This document shows positions 1 through 6,774 of a stretch of DNA of 9,319 bases, in pieces. The notes beneath the pieces are model-generated. The model saw only the letters and a list, made by a program, of their open reading frames with translations, was not told the origin of the DNA and ran no database searches. This DNA comes from Thiotrichaceae bacterium (GTDB lineage Bacteria > Pseudomonadota > Gammaproteobacteria > Thiotrichales > Thiotrichaceae). A program made the translations under genes and the position numbers. Each line of letters begins with the position of its first letter. Position 1 is the first letter of the stretch. The stretch lies in NCBI GenBank assembly GCA_026992705.1, contig JALWYT010000012.1, forward strand, positions 1 through 9,319, read 5' to 3'.

Positions 1-2
1 GT

Positions 3-68
3 TCTGCATCTATTATGTTGGGAAAAGTTGCTGAAATGACACATGATTATGAAGTGATAAAAGTCTAA
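3..68 (+). CDS. 3' end of an unidentified protein-coding gene (partial)
   Basis: Frame 3 of the + strand is open from the window edge to a TAA at 66-68 and would encode the last 21 residues of a protein ending in THDYEVIKV. The other two + frames are closed within the first 40 bases, which makes this the only candidate for a gene entering from the left. It would converge on birA, with 41 bases between the two stop codons. The fragment is too short to name a family, and 21 open codons could arise by chance. Confidence 0.4.
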   Translation, partial: SASIMLGKVAEMTHDYEVIKV

Positions 69-82
69 GCCAATGTTATTCT

Positions 83-91
83 CCCCCCCCC
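83..91. repeat. Run of nine cytosines between convergent genes
   Basis: Nine consecutive C residues (G on the minus strand) sit between the stop of the partial + strand gene (68) and the stop of birA (110). Such a tract is out of character for this AT-rich window and is prone to replication slippage or sequencing length error. It lies outside both reading frames, so a length change would alter neither protein. It could only affect mRNA 3' ends. Confidence 0.8.
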
Positions 92-109
92 TACTCCAGC
101 AAAACTAAG

Positions 110-874
110 CTACACCCGCACACTCACATCTACCGCACTAAACACCTGCCTATTACCATTATCCAATTCCACCTCTAGCATTCCATCTGCTGTAATACCA
201 ATCACTTTGCCGTGTAATATTTGCTTTTGGTAAGCAATGCTAATGGTTTGATTTTCAAGAAGATTCCAGCTTTGCCATTGCTGTTTGAATGCGGGTAAGT
301 CAAGTTGTGGGAATGTTGATAGGTTTTCTGCTAGGCGGTTGAGTAATTGGCTGATTAGTTGGTTGCGGTTTACGGTTTGTTTAAGGCATTGATTGAGGCT
401 TGTCCATGCTTGATTGATTTGTGTTGATTGTTGCATGGCGATATTTAAGCCGATACCAATGACGACTTCGTTAAGATTGCCTTTGGTTTCTAATAAAATG
501 CCGCCTAATTTTTTGTTTTGGTAAAGAATATCATTCGGCCATTTAACACCATGACCTTTTAAACCAAGCTCTTGCAAGCATTCGGCAAGGCTAATGGCTA
601 CCAATAAACTGAGTAAGCCAAAATGCTTGCTTGGCTGGGCAAAGCACCATTTGAGTGATAAATACAAATTCCCTTGCTGAGGTGAGTACCAGTTGCGACC
701 TCGGCGACCTCGCCCTGCGGTTTGTTGTTCTGCCAAACAGACATCGCCACATTGGGCATGTTGCAATGCCCAAGTATTAGTTGAATCAAGCTGCTCAAAG
801 ACATGGATTTGCTGAATGGCAGGGTGTTTAACCTCCTCTTTTATCGCGTGAGCGTTTAGCATATCACTGGGCAT
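110..874 (-). CDS. birA: Biotin--[acetyl-CoA-carboxylase] ligase, monofunctional (no DNA-binding domain)
   Basis: Cytoplasmic enzyme that activates biotin with ATP and attaches it to the biotin carrier protein of acetyl-CoA carboxylase. The catalytic core is clear: DSTN near residues 30-33, the biotinyl-adenylate loop GRGRRGR at 54-60, KWPND at 111-115, KLGGILLE at 122-129 and IGIGLN at 139-144. A small beta-rich C-terminal domain covers about 205-254. The protein is 254 residues against 321 for E. coli BirA. The core begins about 22 residues in, so the N-terminal winged-helix repressor domain is missing and the protein should not regulate biotin synthesis. The ATG at 874 is preceded by AAGGA nine bases upstream, which supports it over the second ATG at 862. 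The first 11 bases overlap the end of the MFS gene, implying co-transcription and translational coupling. No clear terminator follows the TAG. Confidence 0.95.
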   Translation of the reverse strand: MPSDMLNAHAIKEEVKHPAIQQIHVFEQLDSTNTWALQHAQCGDVCLAEQQTAGRGRRGRNWYSPQQGNLYLSLKWCFAQPSKHFGLLSLLVAISLAECLQELGLKGHGVKWPNDILYQNKKLGGILLETKGNLNEVVIGIGLNIAMQQSTQINQAWTSLNQCLKQTVNRNQLISQLLNRLAENLSTFPQLDLPAFKQQWQSWNLLENQTISIAYQKQILHGKVIGITADGMLEVELDNGNRQVFSAVDVSVRV

Positions 875-2021
875 GGCTATTTTTCCTTAGCAGATATAAG
901 CTCACCAGCCAACCAAGCCCTGCGAAAAAACTCGCCCATAAAAAAGTCTGCTCTGCTCCTAAACTTTTCCACGCATAACCACTGCTCCAGCTACCGATTG
1001 CTCCACCGACTCCAAAACTCAAAGCGGCATACAAGGCTTGCCCTCGTCCTTGTAATTTACCCGGGAAATAATGATGCACAATATGGATGGCGGAGGCATG
1101 GAATAAGCCATAACTGGCGGCATGGAAGCATTGAGATAGCCAAAGCATGGCTTCATTATCAACAAAATACGCCAACAAAATCCAGCGGATAGCGGTAATT
1201 ACAATCGACAAAGAGAATAAAGCGTAAGCACTAAAGCGATTCATTAGACGCTGAATCGATAAAAATAAAATCACCTCAGCAATCACCCCGACTGCCCACA
1301 TCCAGCCGATAAAATTCGGGCTATAGTGATGAGTTTTCAGATAGATGCTAAAAAAGGTGTAATACACCCCATGACTGCCTTGTTGCAAAATACAAGCGGT
1401 TAATAAAGCAATCACAATAGGCTGTTTCAACACCACCCAAATATTGCCATGAGGCTGCTCTTTTACCTCATATTGCTTATCTTGAATTAAATAAGTTGCT
1501 AGCAAAATCCCAATAAATAAAGCCAACACAATAAAGGGATAATGCTCGAAACTCCACCATTTCCATAAAAACGGTAAGCCTGCAACTGCAACAATAAAGC
1601 CAATCGAACCCCATAAACGAATTAATGAATAAAGCTGCGTTTCATCCTGTAGATAATTCAGCGTCAACGCCTCAAATTGTGGCAAAGAGGCATTCCAAAA
1701 AAAGCCAAAGGCAAAAACCACGATCACAAGCCAGGTAAAATGGTCACTAATAAAAACACCTGCAAAAGCAACAACACTTAACAGGCTTGCCCAATGAATT
1801 GCCCGCAAACGCTGCCCAAAATGATCAACCAACCAGCCCCAGACAATGGGAGCCAGCATTTTGCTAATCATAAAAACTGCCATTAATTGCCCAATTTGAA
1901 CCGCTGAAAAGCCAATTTCAGATTTCAAATAAACCGGCCATAGCGGAACAAATGCCCCTAAGGTAGCAAAGTAGAAAAAGTAAAATGTCGAAAGACGGAA
2001 GTATGGGATTTGTTTAAGCAT
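864..2021 (-). CDS. MFS permease of the HcaT-like (MFS_1_like) group
   Basis: Inner-membrane transporter of about 385 residues with roughly twelve hydrophobic helices and almost no extramembrane domain. The start, with PYFRLS followed by an aromatic first helix (FYFFYFATLGAF) and PLWPVYL, resembles the HcaT 3-phenylpropionate permease and related MFS_1_like proteins. The loop after helix 2 (GWLVDHFGQR) fits the conserved MFS loop. The substrate cannot be read from sequence, because many HcaT-like proteins are uncharacterised. I place the start at the ATG at 2021: GAAGG lies eight bases upstream. A TTG at 2036 in the same frame would put the ribosome site inside the gene. Its end overlaps birA by 11 bases; a 73-base gap separates it from tlpA upstream. 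A biotin or biotin-precursor substrate is conceivable given birA, but this is only a guess from position. Confidence 0.88.
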   Translation of the reverse strand: MLKQIPYFRLSTFYFFYFATLGAFVPLWPVYLKSEIGFSAVQIGQLMAVFMISKMLAPIVWGWLVDHFGQRLRAIHWASLLSVVAFAGVFISDHFTWLVIVVFAFGFFWNASLPQFEALTLNYLQDETQLYSLIRLWGSIGFIVAVAGLPFLWKWWSFEHYPFIVLALFIGILLATYLIQDKQYEVKEQPHGNIWVVLKQPIVIALLTACILQQGSHGVYYTFFSIYLKTHHYSPNFIGWMWAVGVIAEVILFLSIQRLMNRFSAYALFSLSIVITAIRWILLAYFVDNEAMLWLSQCFHAASYGLFHASAIHIVHHYFPGKLQGRGQALYAALSFGVGGAIGSWSSGYAWKSLGAEQTFLWASFFAGLGWLVSLYLLRKNSHAQ

Positions 2022-2094
2022 GCCGCAGACCTTCAATAAAACTGACTAGGCACAGCATAAGCAACAATTAATTCTGTATTGCATATGTACTGCA
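2022..2094. other. 73-base gap between tlpA-like gene and MFS gene
   Basis: This stretch holds the GAAGG ribosome-binding site for the MFS gene (about 2029-2033 on the minus strand). I see no GC-rich hairpin with a T-run, so no terminator for the tlpA-like gene can be called. On the minus strand TTGCTT, 17 bases, then TTTTAT is a poor promoter match, so whether the MFS-birA pair has its own promoter or is read from upstream is unresolved. Confidence 0.4.
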
Positions 2095-2646
2095 TTATTT
2101 AAGCTGCCGAACTATGTCTAACAATTCATCAGAGTCCCATGCTCTACCACCGATGGCACGGTACATAAGTTTACCTTCTTTATTGAGTATAAATGTTGTA
2201 GGTAAGCCTTTAACTGACCATTGATTAATAATTTCACCAGTTTCATCAAGTAGAACCGTGAAAGCAATAGGATATTCTCCCATAAAGGCAAAAACAGTAT
2301 CTTCACTTTCTCCAACATTGATAGCAACCATATTAATTCCTTCATCTTTAATTTTTTCCCAAGCTCGATTCATAGAAGGAAGTTCTGCTCGGCAGGGTGG
2401 ACACCACGTTGCCCAGAAGTTAATAATTAAGGGCTTGCCTCGGTAGTTTGCTAGGCTATACATTTCGCCATCTAAGTCTGATAATTTAAAGTCAGGTGCC
2501 AGAATTTCATTTTTTAAGCGTGTTAATGGAATCTCTACCTTACTTTGTCTGTTTGTGGGAGTTTCTTTAAATAAAATTAGAATGGCATATAAAGCAATTA
2601 ATACAAAACTAAGTATTAAAGTGGTTAGTCGTATTTTTTTATTCAT
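2095..2646 (-). CDS. Membrane-anchored TlpA/ResA-like thiol:disulfide oxidoreductase
   Basis: Periplasmic thioredoxin-fold protein of 183 residues. A basic N-terminus (KKIR) and one hydrophobic helix at about 7-26 should anchor it in the inner membrane with the rest outside. APDF at 50-53 and the core INFWATWCPPC give the active-site WCPPC at 81-85, with cysteines 82 and 85 the only two in the protein. GLPTTF at 147-152 supplies the conserved cis-proline (P149). WCPPC is typical of reducing TlpA/ResA/CcmG-type proteins, which reduce disulfides in cytochrome c, copper-protein or other extracytoplasmic assembly. The ATG at 2646 shares its A with the TAA of the secreted-protein gene upstream (TAATG), and AGAGG lies seven bases before it, so the two are translationally coupled. 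The natural inference is that it acts on that protein. No cytochrome-maturation gene is nearby to argue for CcmG. Confidence 0.9.
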   Translation of the reverse strand: MNKKIRLTTLILSFVLIALYAILILFKETPTNRQSKVEIPLTRLKNEILAPDFKLSDLDGEMYSLANYRGKPLIINFWATWCPPCRAELPSMNRAWEKIKDEGINMVAINVGESEDTVFAFMGEYPIAFTVLLDETGEIINQWSVKGLPTTFILNKEGKLMYRAIGGRAWDSDELLDIVRQLK

Positions 2647-3251
2647 TATTTATCCTCTGCACATTGAATATTGTGAATCCATATATTTTTCTGTTCACTA
2701 CCCTCATGCCATATAATATTTAGATTAAATTGACTTTTAGGTGGTAAACTAAAGCTATTGATTCCCCAATTATAATCACCTGCTGGTTCAAAGGTTTGTT
2801 CACTTGGGAAGGTTGCCCAACGGAAGGCAATGCGAGCAGCTGGGGAGATATCATCCTTACTCCATTCAGCATTCCATGTTTCTTTGAGCTTTAGCCCTTG
2901 TAACTTTTCATCGCTTTTATCAAGAGGCTTTATTTGCCAATCTTTGAGTTTAATAGTAATCGCCTTAGCATTTTTATCTGTTGCTGTATTTTTAACAATA
3001 GTTTGCATCAAACAACTTGTAGCAAGTTTATCGCTAATAGCTTTTGGGAAGCCTCTGGCAATGAAAAATGCCCGATTATTATCGGGCAATATTTGGGCAA
3101 TTTTTAATTTGAGATTACCTTCGCTAACAATCCATGTCTTAAGTTGGTTATTTGGGTTAGTTTTGATGCTTATGTCGGCAAATGATGATGAAAATAAGCC
3201 AATCTCAAGAAGTAAAAAAATAAGAAATCTAATGCTTGTTTTTTTCTGCAT
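2646..3251 (-). CDS. Secreted protein of unknown function paired with TlpA-like thioredoxin
   Basis: I do not recognise this 201-residue protein. A signal peptide is evident: KK, a hydrophobic stretch at about 8-20, then SSSFA, with likely cleavage after A25, giving a periplasmic or extracellular product. The rest alternates short hydrophobic and polar segments, is rich in tryptophan (for example W40, W105, W126, W130, W145, W162) and looks mainly beta-stranded. There are exactly two cysteines, C80 and C197, far apart and suited to one disulfide joining the middle to the C-terminus. C80 lies in CLM, which could also bind a soft metal. AGGAG six bases before the ATG at 3251 fixes the start. 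The gene shares one base with the tlpA-like gene. The coupling and paired cysteines suggest it is a substrate or partner of that oxidoreductase; this is inference. A copper or cytochrome assembly role is possible but unsupported. Confidence 0.8.
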   Translation of the reverse strand: MQKKTSIRFLIFLLLEIGLFSSSFADISIKTNPNNQLKTWIVSEGNLKLKIAQILPDNNRAFFIARGFPKAISDKLATSCLMQTIVKNTATDKNAKAITIKLKDWQIKPLDKSDEKLQGLKLKETWNAEWSKDDISPAARIAFRWATFPSEQTFEPAGDYNWGINSFSLPPKSQFNLNIIWHEGSEQKNIWIHNIQCAEDK

Positions 3252-3379
3252 AATTGGCTCCTATTTTTCGGTAGCAGAACAGCGTTTCTAAGGATTTTTT
3301 ATCCTCAAATATTTAGGGATAATTTGCAAACTTTCTTCTACTAATATTACAAAAATAAGATACTTCAGATCATGCTAAC
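3252..3379. other. 128-base gap with palindromes between efflux trio and secreted-protein gene
   Basis: This gap should contain the end of the DUF3240 transcript and the start of the secreted-protein/TlpA transcript. The AGGAG ribosome site for the secreted protein lies just upstream of 3251. The main visible structure is the palindrome cluster at 3291-3322, described separately. On the minus strand TTGCAA at about 3324-3329 could be a -35, but no good -10 lies at the right distance, so I do not call a promoter. Confidence 0.5.
3291..3322. promoter_or_regulatory. Overlapping palindromes, candidate operator upstream of the secreted-protein gene
   Basis: Two inverted repeats share a half. AGGAT (3291-3295) and ATCCT (3301-3305) flank five T. 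A 24-base palindrome runs from TTATCC (3299-3304) to GGATAA (3317-3322), with the self-complementary AAATATTT (3307-3314) at its exact centre. Only the two pairs 3305/3316 and 3306/3315 break Watson-Crick symmetry. It lies 40-71 bases upstream of the ATG at 3251, where a repressor or activator would act. Neither strand has a T-run after the stem, so a Rho-independent terminator is less likely. The regulator is unknown. Confidence 0.4.
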
Positions 3380-3685
3380 TTAAATGATTTGTCCAGTATT
3401 AATAACAGGTGTCAGCCAATAATGAATACCACTATCTGAAAAGTGTTGTTTAATACTATTGATCAATTCTTGTACATTTTGTTGTGAGAGATAAGTTTGG
3501 AATAGTAATTGACGTTGATACCCCACCACTTTTTCTGCGGGACTTAATGAATGTGCCGAAACCCCGTGCCCATTAACTGTAACACTGGTAAAGCCTTTTA
3601 CTGCATCATGCTCAAGTAAGAGATCAACAAAAGCATCTTCAATAGATGGCGTTATTACAATAGAGAGTAGTACTTTATTACACAT
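3380..3685 (-). CDS. DUF3240 family protein, PII-like accessory of metal RND efflux
   Basis: Small soluble protein of 101 residues without signal peptide or membrane helix, so expected in the cytoplasm. The pattern of LLLEHDAVKGFTSVTVNGHG (residues 22-41) followed by LSPAEKVVGYQRQ (47-59) matches the DUF3240 family, which I know as a companion of CzcA/CusA-type pumps; its fold is expected to resemble the PII/CutA ferredoxin-like group. H40 in the NGHG loop, H45 and C2 are possible metal ligands, but no metal-binding role is established here. The gene starts 14 bases after the RND stop, with only a weak TAAGAT ribosome site, so it probably depends on read-through from the pump. Its likely job is to sense or tune the pump. 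Family assignment is from memory of conserved patterns. Confidence 0.8.
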   Translation of the reverse strand: MCNKVLLSIVITPSIEDAFVDLLLEHDAVKGFTSVTVNGHGVSAHSLSPAEKVVGYQRQLLFQTYLSQQNVQELINSIKQHFSDSGIHYWLTPVINTGQII

Positions 3686-3699
3686 AGTTAAATATCTTA

Positions 3700-6600
3700 T
3701 TATTTTAGGGGTAAATTATTACCAAAGCGTCGGTAGAGTATTGGTAATAAAATAAGTGTTAATAGAGTGGATGAAATTAACCCTCCTACGACTACTATGG
3801 CTAAAGGGCGTTGTATTTCAGAGCCTGGTCCTGTTGCAAACAATATTGGAATTAATCCAAATGCAGCGATACTCGCTGTCATCAGAACTGGACGCAAACG
3901 ACGTTGTGCTCCTTCTACAATTACTTGTTCTAGTGTTTTTCCCATTGCCTGCAACTGATTAAAATGGCTTACCATTACGATACCATTAAGTACTGCAATG
4001 CCTAGTAGTGCAATAAATCCGACAGATGCAGGCACAGAAAGATATTCACCAGTCAACCATAAAGCAACTATGCCACCAATCATGGCAAAGGGTACATTAC
4101 TTAATACAAGGCTTGCCTGGCGTACAGAGCGGAAGGTTGTGAATAAAATTAGGAAAATGAGACCGACTGCAACAGGAATTACAATAGAGAGACGCTCCGC
4201 AGCACGCTGTTGGTTTTTAAATTGCCCACCCCATTCAAGATAATATCCAGTAGGTAATTTGATTGAGTTAGCAATTTTCTGTTTAGCTTCTTCAACAAAG
4301 CCAACTAAATCACGCCCTGATACATTCACAATAATCACTACAAAACGTTTTCCCTGCTCACGATTTACTGATACTGGTCCTTCTACTCTTTCTATATTAA
4401 CTAGTTCAGTAAGTGGTACAATCTGATTGTTTTCAAGAGATAACTGCAAATCTGAGAAATGTGCTGGTGAATCCCTCAGTGCTTCAGAACCACGAATAAC
4501 TAGGGGAATACGGCGTGTCCCTTCATAAATTGTACCAACCTGCAGCCCCTCAACTTGAACACGCAATATATCTAACAATGTATCAACATCTAAACCAAAA
4601 CGCCCAAGTGCTAGCCGATTAGCAGTCAACACATAATATTGTGCACCCTCATTGCGAGGGGAATAAACATCTTCTGCACCCTTAATATCTGAAATAAGAT
4701 TAATGATTGCATCAGCGGTATTGTTTAAGTCATTAAAATCTTCACCAAATATCTTGATAGCTAAATCGCCCCTGACACCAGTTAACATTTCAGATACACG
4801 CATTTCAATCGGTTGGGTAAAGGTAAATGCAATACCAGGAAAGTCATTAAGAACTTCACGTATTTTTGCTACTAATGCCTCTTTACTTTTTACTGACCAT
4901 TGATCCATTGGTTTAAGTACCAAGAAACTATCCGTTTCATTAAGCCCCATTGGATCCAAGCCCAACTCATCAGAACCTGTACGTGCAATAATTCCTTTTA
5001 CTTCAGGAACACGTTCCAGCAAGGCTTCCTGAAATTTAAGATCCAGTACAATAGATTCCTCTAAACTGATTGAGGGCAGCTTTTCCAACTGAACAATAAT
5101 ATCGCCTTCATCCAAGGTTGGCATAAATGTTTTACCAACTTGGGTATAAAGATAGGCGGCGGCAACAAGCATAATAGTGGCAATAATGATAACTAAATTA
5201 CTATAGTTCAATGAACCACGTAATACTGGTAAATAAACTCTCAACAGTAAGCGTACTAGTAATGGTTCTTTATGTGATACTTTACTGAGTAAATAGGATG
5301 CTAATACAGGAATGACGGTAAGAGATAACAATAATGAGCTACTTAGGGCAAATACAATAGTCAAAGCAACAGGAATGAACAACTTTCCTTCCAGTCCTTG
5401 TAGAGTCAGCAGTGGTAAAAATACAATAATAATGATTGAAATCCCTGAAGCAACAGCTACTGCAACTTCACGCACAGCCCGAAAGATAATATGTATGCGT
5501 GGTAATTTCTGTTTACCCTGATAATGTGCCATATGAGTAATCACATTTTCCACAACTACAATTGCTGAATCTACTAACATACCAATAGCAATAGCCAACC
5601 CACCTAGTGACATTAAATTAGCTGATAAATCAAACTGACGCATTAAAATAAAAGTAGATAATGCTGCAAGGGGGAGAACGAAAGCAACGACTAGTGCCGC
5701 ACGTAAGTTTCCTAAGAACAATACCAGCAGAACTAATACCAAAATAATTGCCTCAACCATCGCCTTACTTACTGTACCAACTGCACGATCAACTAAGTCT
5801 CCACGGCTATAAAATGTGCTAATTTGTACACCTTCAGGGAGGCTAGGACGCAGAGTATCCAACATAGCTTCTACATTTTTAACTAAATCTCCTGCATTAG
5901 TACCACGCAAACCTAATACAAGACCTTGTACACCTTCACTTTTACCATTATGAGTTACTGCACCATAACGAGTAAGTGAACCTATATGCACTGTAGCAAC
6001 ATCACCGATACGTACTGGCTCTACTGCATCTTCACGAACAACAATATTTTTGACATCTTCTAAGGTTTTAATACTACCTTCAGTACGTACTAATAATACT
6101 TCCTCGCCATCATTAAGGCGACCCGCACCATCATTACGGTTATTGTTCATCAAGGCACTCTGTAACTGCTCAATACTAATACCTCGCGAGACTAATCGTA
6201 CATTATCTGGTACTACTTCAAAGGTTCGTACTTTACCACCTAAGGTATTAACATCTGCTACTCCAGGAACCGTTCTTAAGGCAGGTCGTATTACCCAATC
6301 AAGTAAGTCACGACGCTCCATCATGGAAATATCACCACCTTCAACTGTAAACATTAGCATTTCACCTAGTGGTGTCGTCATAGGTGCAATACCACCGCTG
6401 ATGCCATCTGGTAAATCCCCCCAAATAGCACTTAGCCGTTCTGCAACTTGTTGACGAGCCCAGTAAATATCAGTACCTTCTACAAAATCAACAGTAATAT
6501 CCGTAAGAGCGTATTTAGATACTGAGCGTAATATCTCCATATGTGGAATACCTAGCATTTCAACCTCTATAGGGGATGTAATACGTGCTTCCACTTCTTC

Positions 6601-6774
6601 AGGAGTCATACCAGCTGCTTTAATAATAATTTTTACTTGTGGTGTAGATACATCTGGAAAAGCATCGATTGGAGTTGCCTTAAAAGCTAACCACCCTGCC
6701 CCTATTAACAGCAGAGTAGCCAGTAGTATTAATATGCGTTGTGTTAAGGAAAAACGAATTAAGGCAGCAAGCAT
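3700..6774 (-). CDS. CzcA/CusA-family heavy-metal efflux RND pump, inner-membrane subunit
   Basis: Proton-driven inner-membrane exporter of 1024 residues, the usual length of the heavy-metal RND group. Helix 1 covers about 11-31, followed by the family signature PIDAFPDVSTPQV (35-47). A first periplasmic domain runs to about 335, helices 2-6 span about 336-496, helix 7 about 526-545, a second periplasmic domain reaches about 860, and helices 8-12 lie at about 862-1015. In helix 4 the proton-relay region reads AIGMLVDSAIVVVEN, with D402 and E409. The first acid of the CzcA-type DFG...VDG...VEN motif is replaced by A396, as in CusA-like pumps, so Zn/Co/Cd specificity should not be assumed. Cu/Ag or another metal is possible. 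The start shares one base with the adaptor stop (TAATG), with AGAGG ten bases upstream. No outer-membrane channel gene lies in the window. Family confidence is high; the metal is unassigned. Confidence 0.95.
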   Translation of the reverse strand: MLAALIRFSLTQRILILLATLLLIGAGWLAFKATPIDAFPDVSTPQVKIIIKAAGMTPEEVEARITSPIEVEMLGIPHMEILRSVSKYALTDITVDFVEGTDIYWARQQVAERLSAIWGDLPDGISGGIAPMTTPLGEMLMFTVEGGDISMMERRDLLDWVIRPALRTVPGVADVNTLGGKVRTFEVVPDNVRLVSRGISIEQLQSALMNNNRNDGAGRLNDGEEVLLVRTEGSIKTLEDVKNIVVREDAVEPVRIGDVATVHIGSLTRYGAVTHNGKSEGVQGLVLGLRGTNAGDLVKNVEAMLDTLRPSLPEGVQISTFYSRGDLVDRAVGTVSKAMVEAIILVLVLLVLFLGNLRAALVVAFVLPLAALSTFILMRQFDLSANLMSLGGLAIAIGMLVDSAIVVVENVITHMAHYQGKQKLPRIHIIFRAVREVAVAVASGISIIIIVFLPLLTLQGLEGKLFIPVALTIVFALSSSLLLSLTVIPVLASYLLSKVSHKEPLLVRLLLRVYLPVLRGSLNYSNLVIIIATIMLVAAAYLYTQVGKTFMPTLDEGDIIVQLEKLPSISLEESIVLDLKFQEALLERVPEVKGIIARTGSDELGLDPMGLNETDSFLVLKPMDQWSVKSKEALVAKIREVLNDFPGIAFTFTQPIEMRVSEMLTGVRGDLAIKIFGEDFNDLNNTADAIINLISDIKGAEDVYSPRNEGAQYYVLTANRLALGRFGLDVDTLLDILRVQVEGLQVGTIYEGTRRIPLVIRGSEALRDSPAHFSDLQLSLENNQIVPLTELVNIERVEGPVSVNREQGKRFVVIIVNVSGRDLVGFVEEAKQKIANSIKLPTGYYLEWGGQFKNQQRAAERLSIVIPVAVGLIFLILFTTFRSVRQASLVLSNVPFAMIGGIVALWLTGEYLSVPASVGFIALLGIAVLNGIVMVSHFNQLQAMGKTLEQVIVEGAQRRLRPVLMTASIAAFGLIPILFATGPGSEIQRPLAIVVVGGLISSTLLTLILLPILYRRFGNNLPLK

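Noticed and set aside
2022..2036. Upstream TTG start for the MFS gene at 2036
   Set aside because: The extra five residues would be encoded across the GAAGG ribosome site that serves the ATG at 2021, and they do not fit the family N-terminus.
2830..3291. 153-codon open frame on the + strand opposite the secreted-protein gene
   Set aside because: The minus-strand frame has a signal peptide, a good AGGAG ribosome site and a one-base overlap with tlpA. The + frame has only a purine run two bases from its ATG, too close to serve, and looks like a hydrophobic antisense shadow.
3291..3322. Rho-independent terminator for the efflux trio
   Set aside because: The stem is AT-rich and on the minus strand it is followed by A residues, not T. 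An operator is a better reading.
6050..6454. 134-codon open frame on the + strand inside the RND gene
   Set aside because: It is antisense to a fully conserved pump gene, is rich in Ser, Arg and Pro as expected of a complement frame, and has no recognisable domain.
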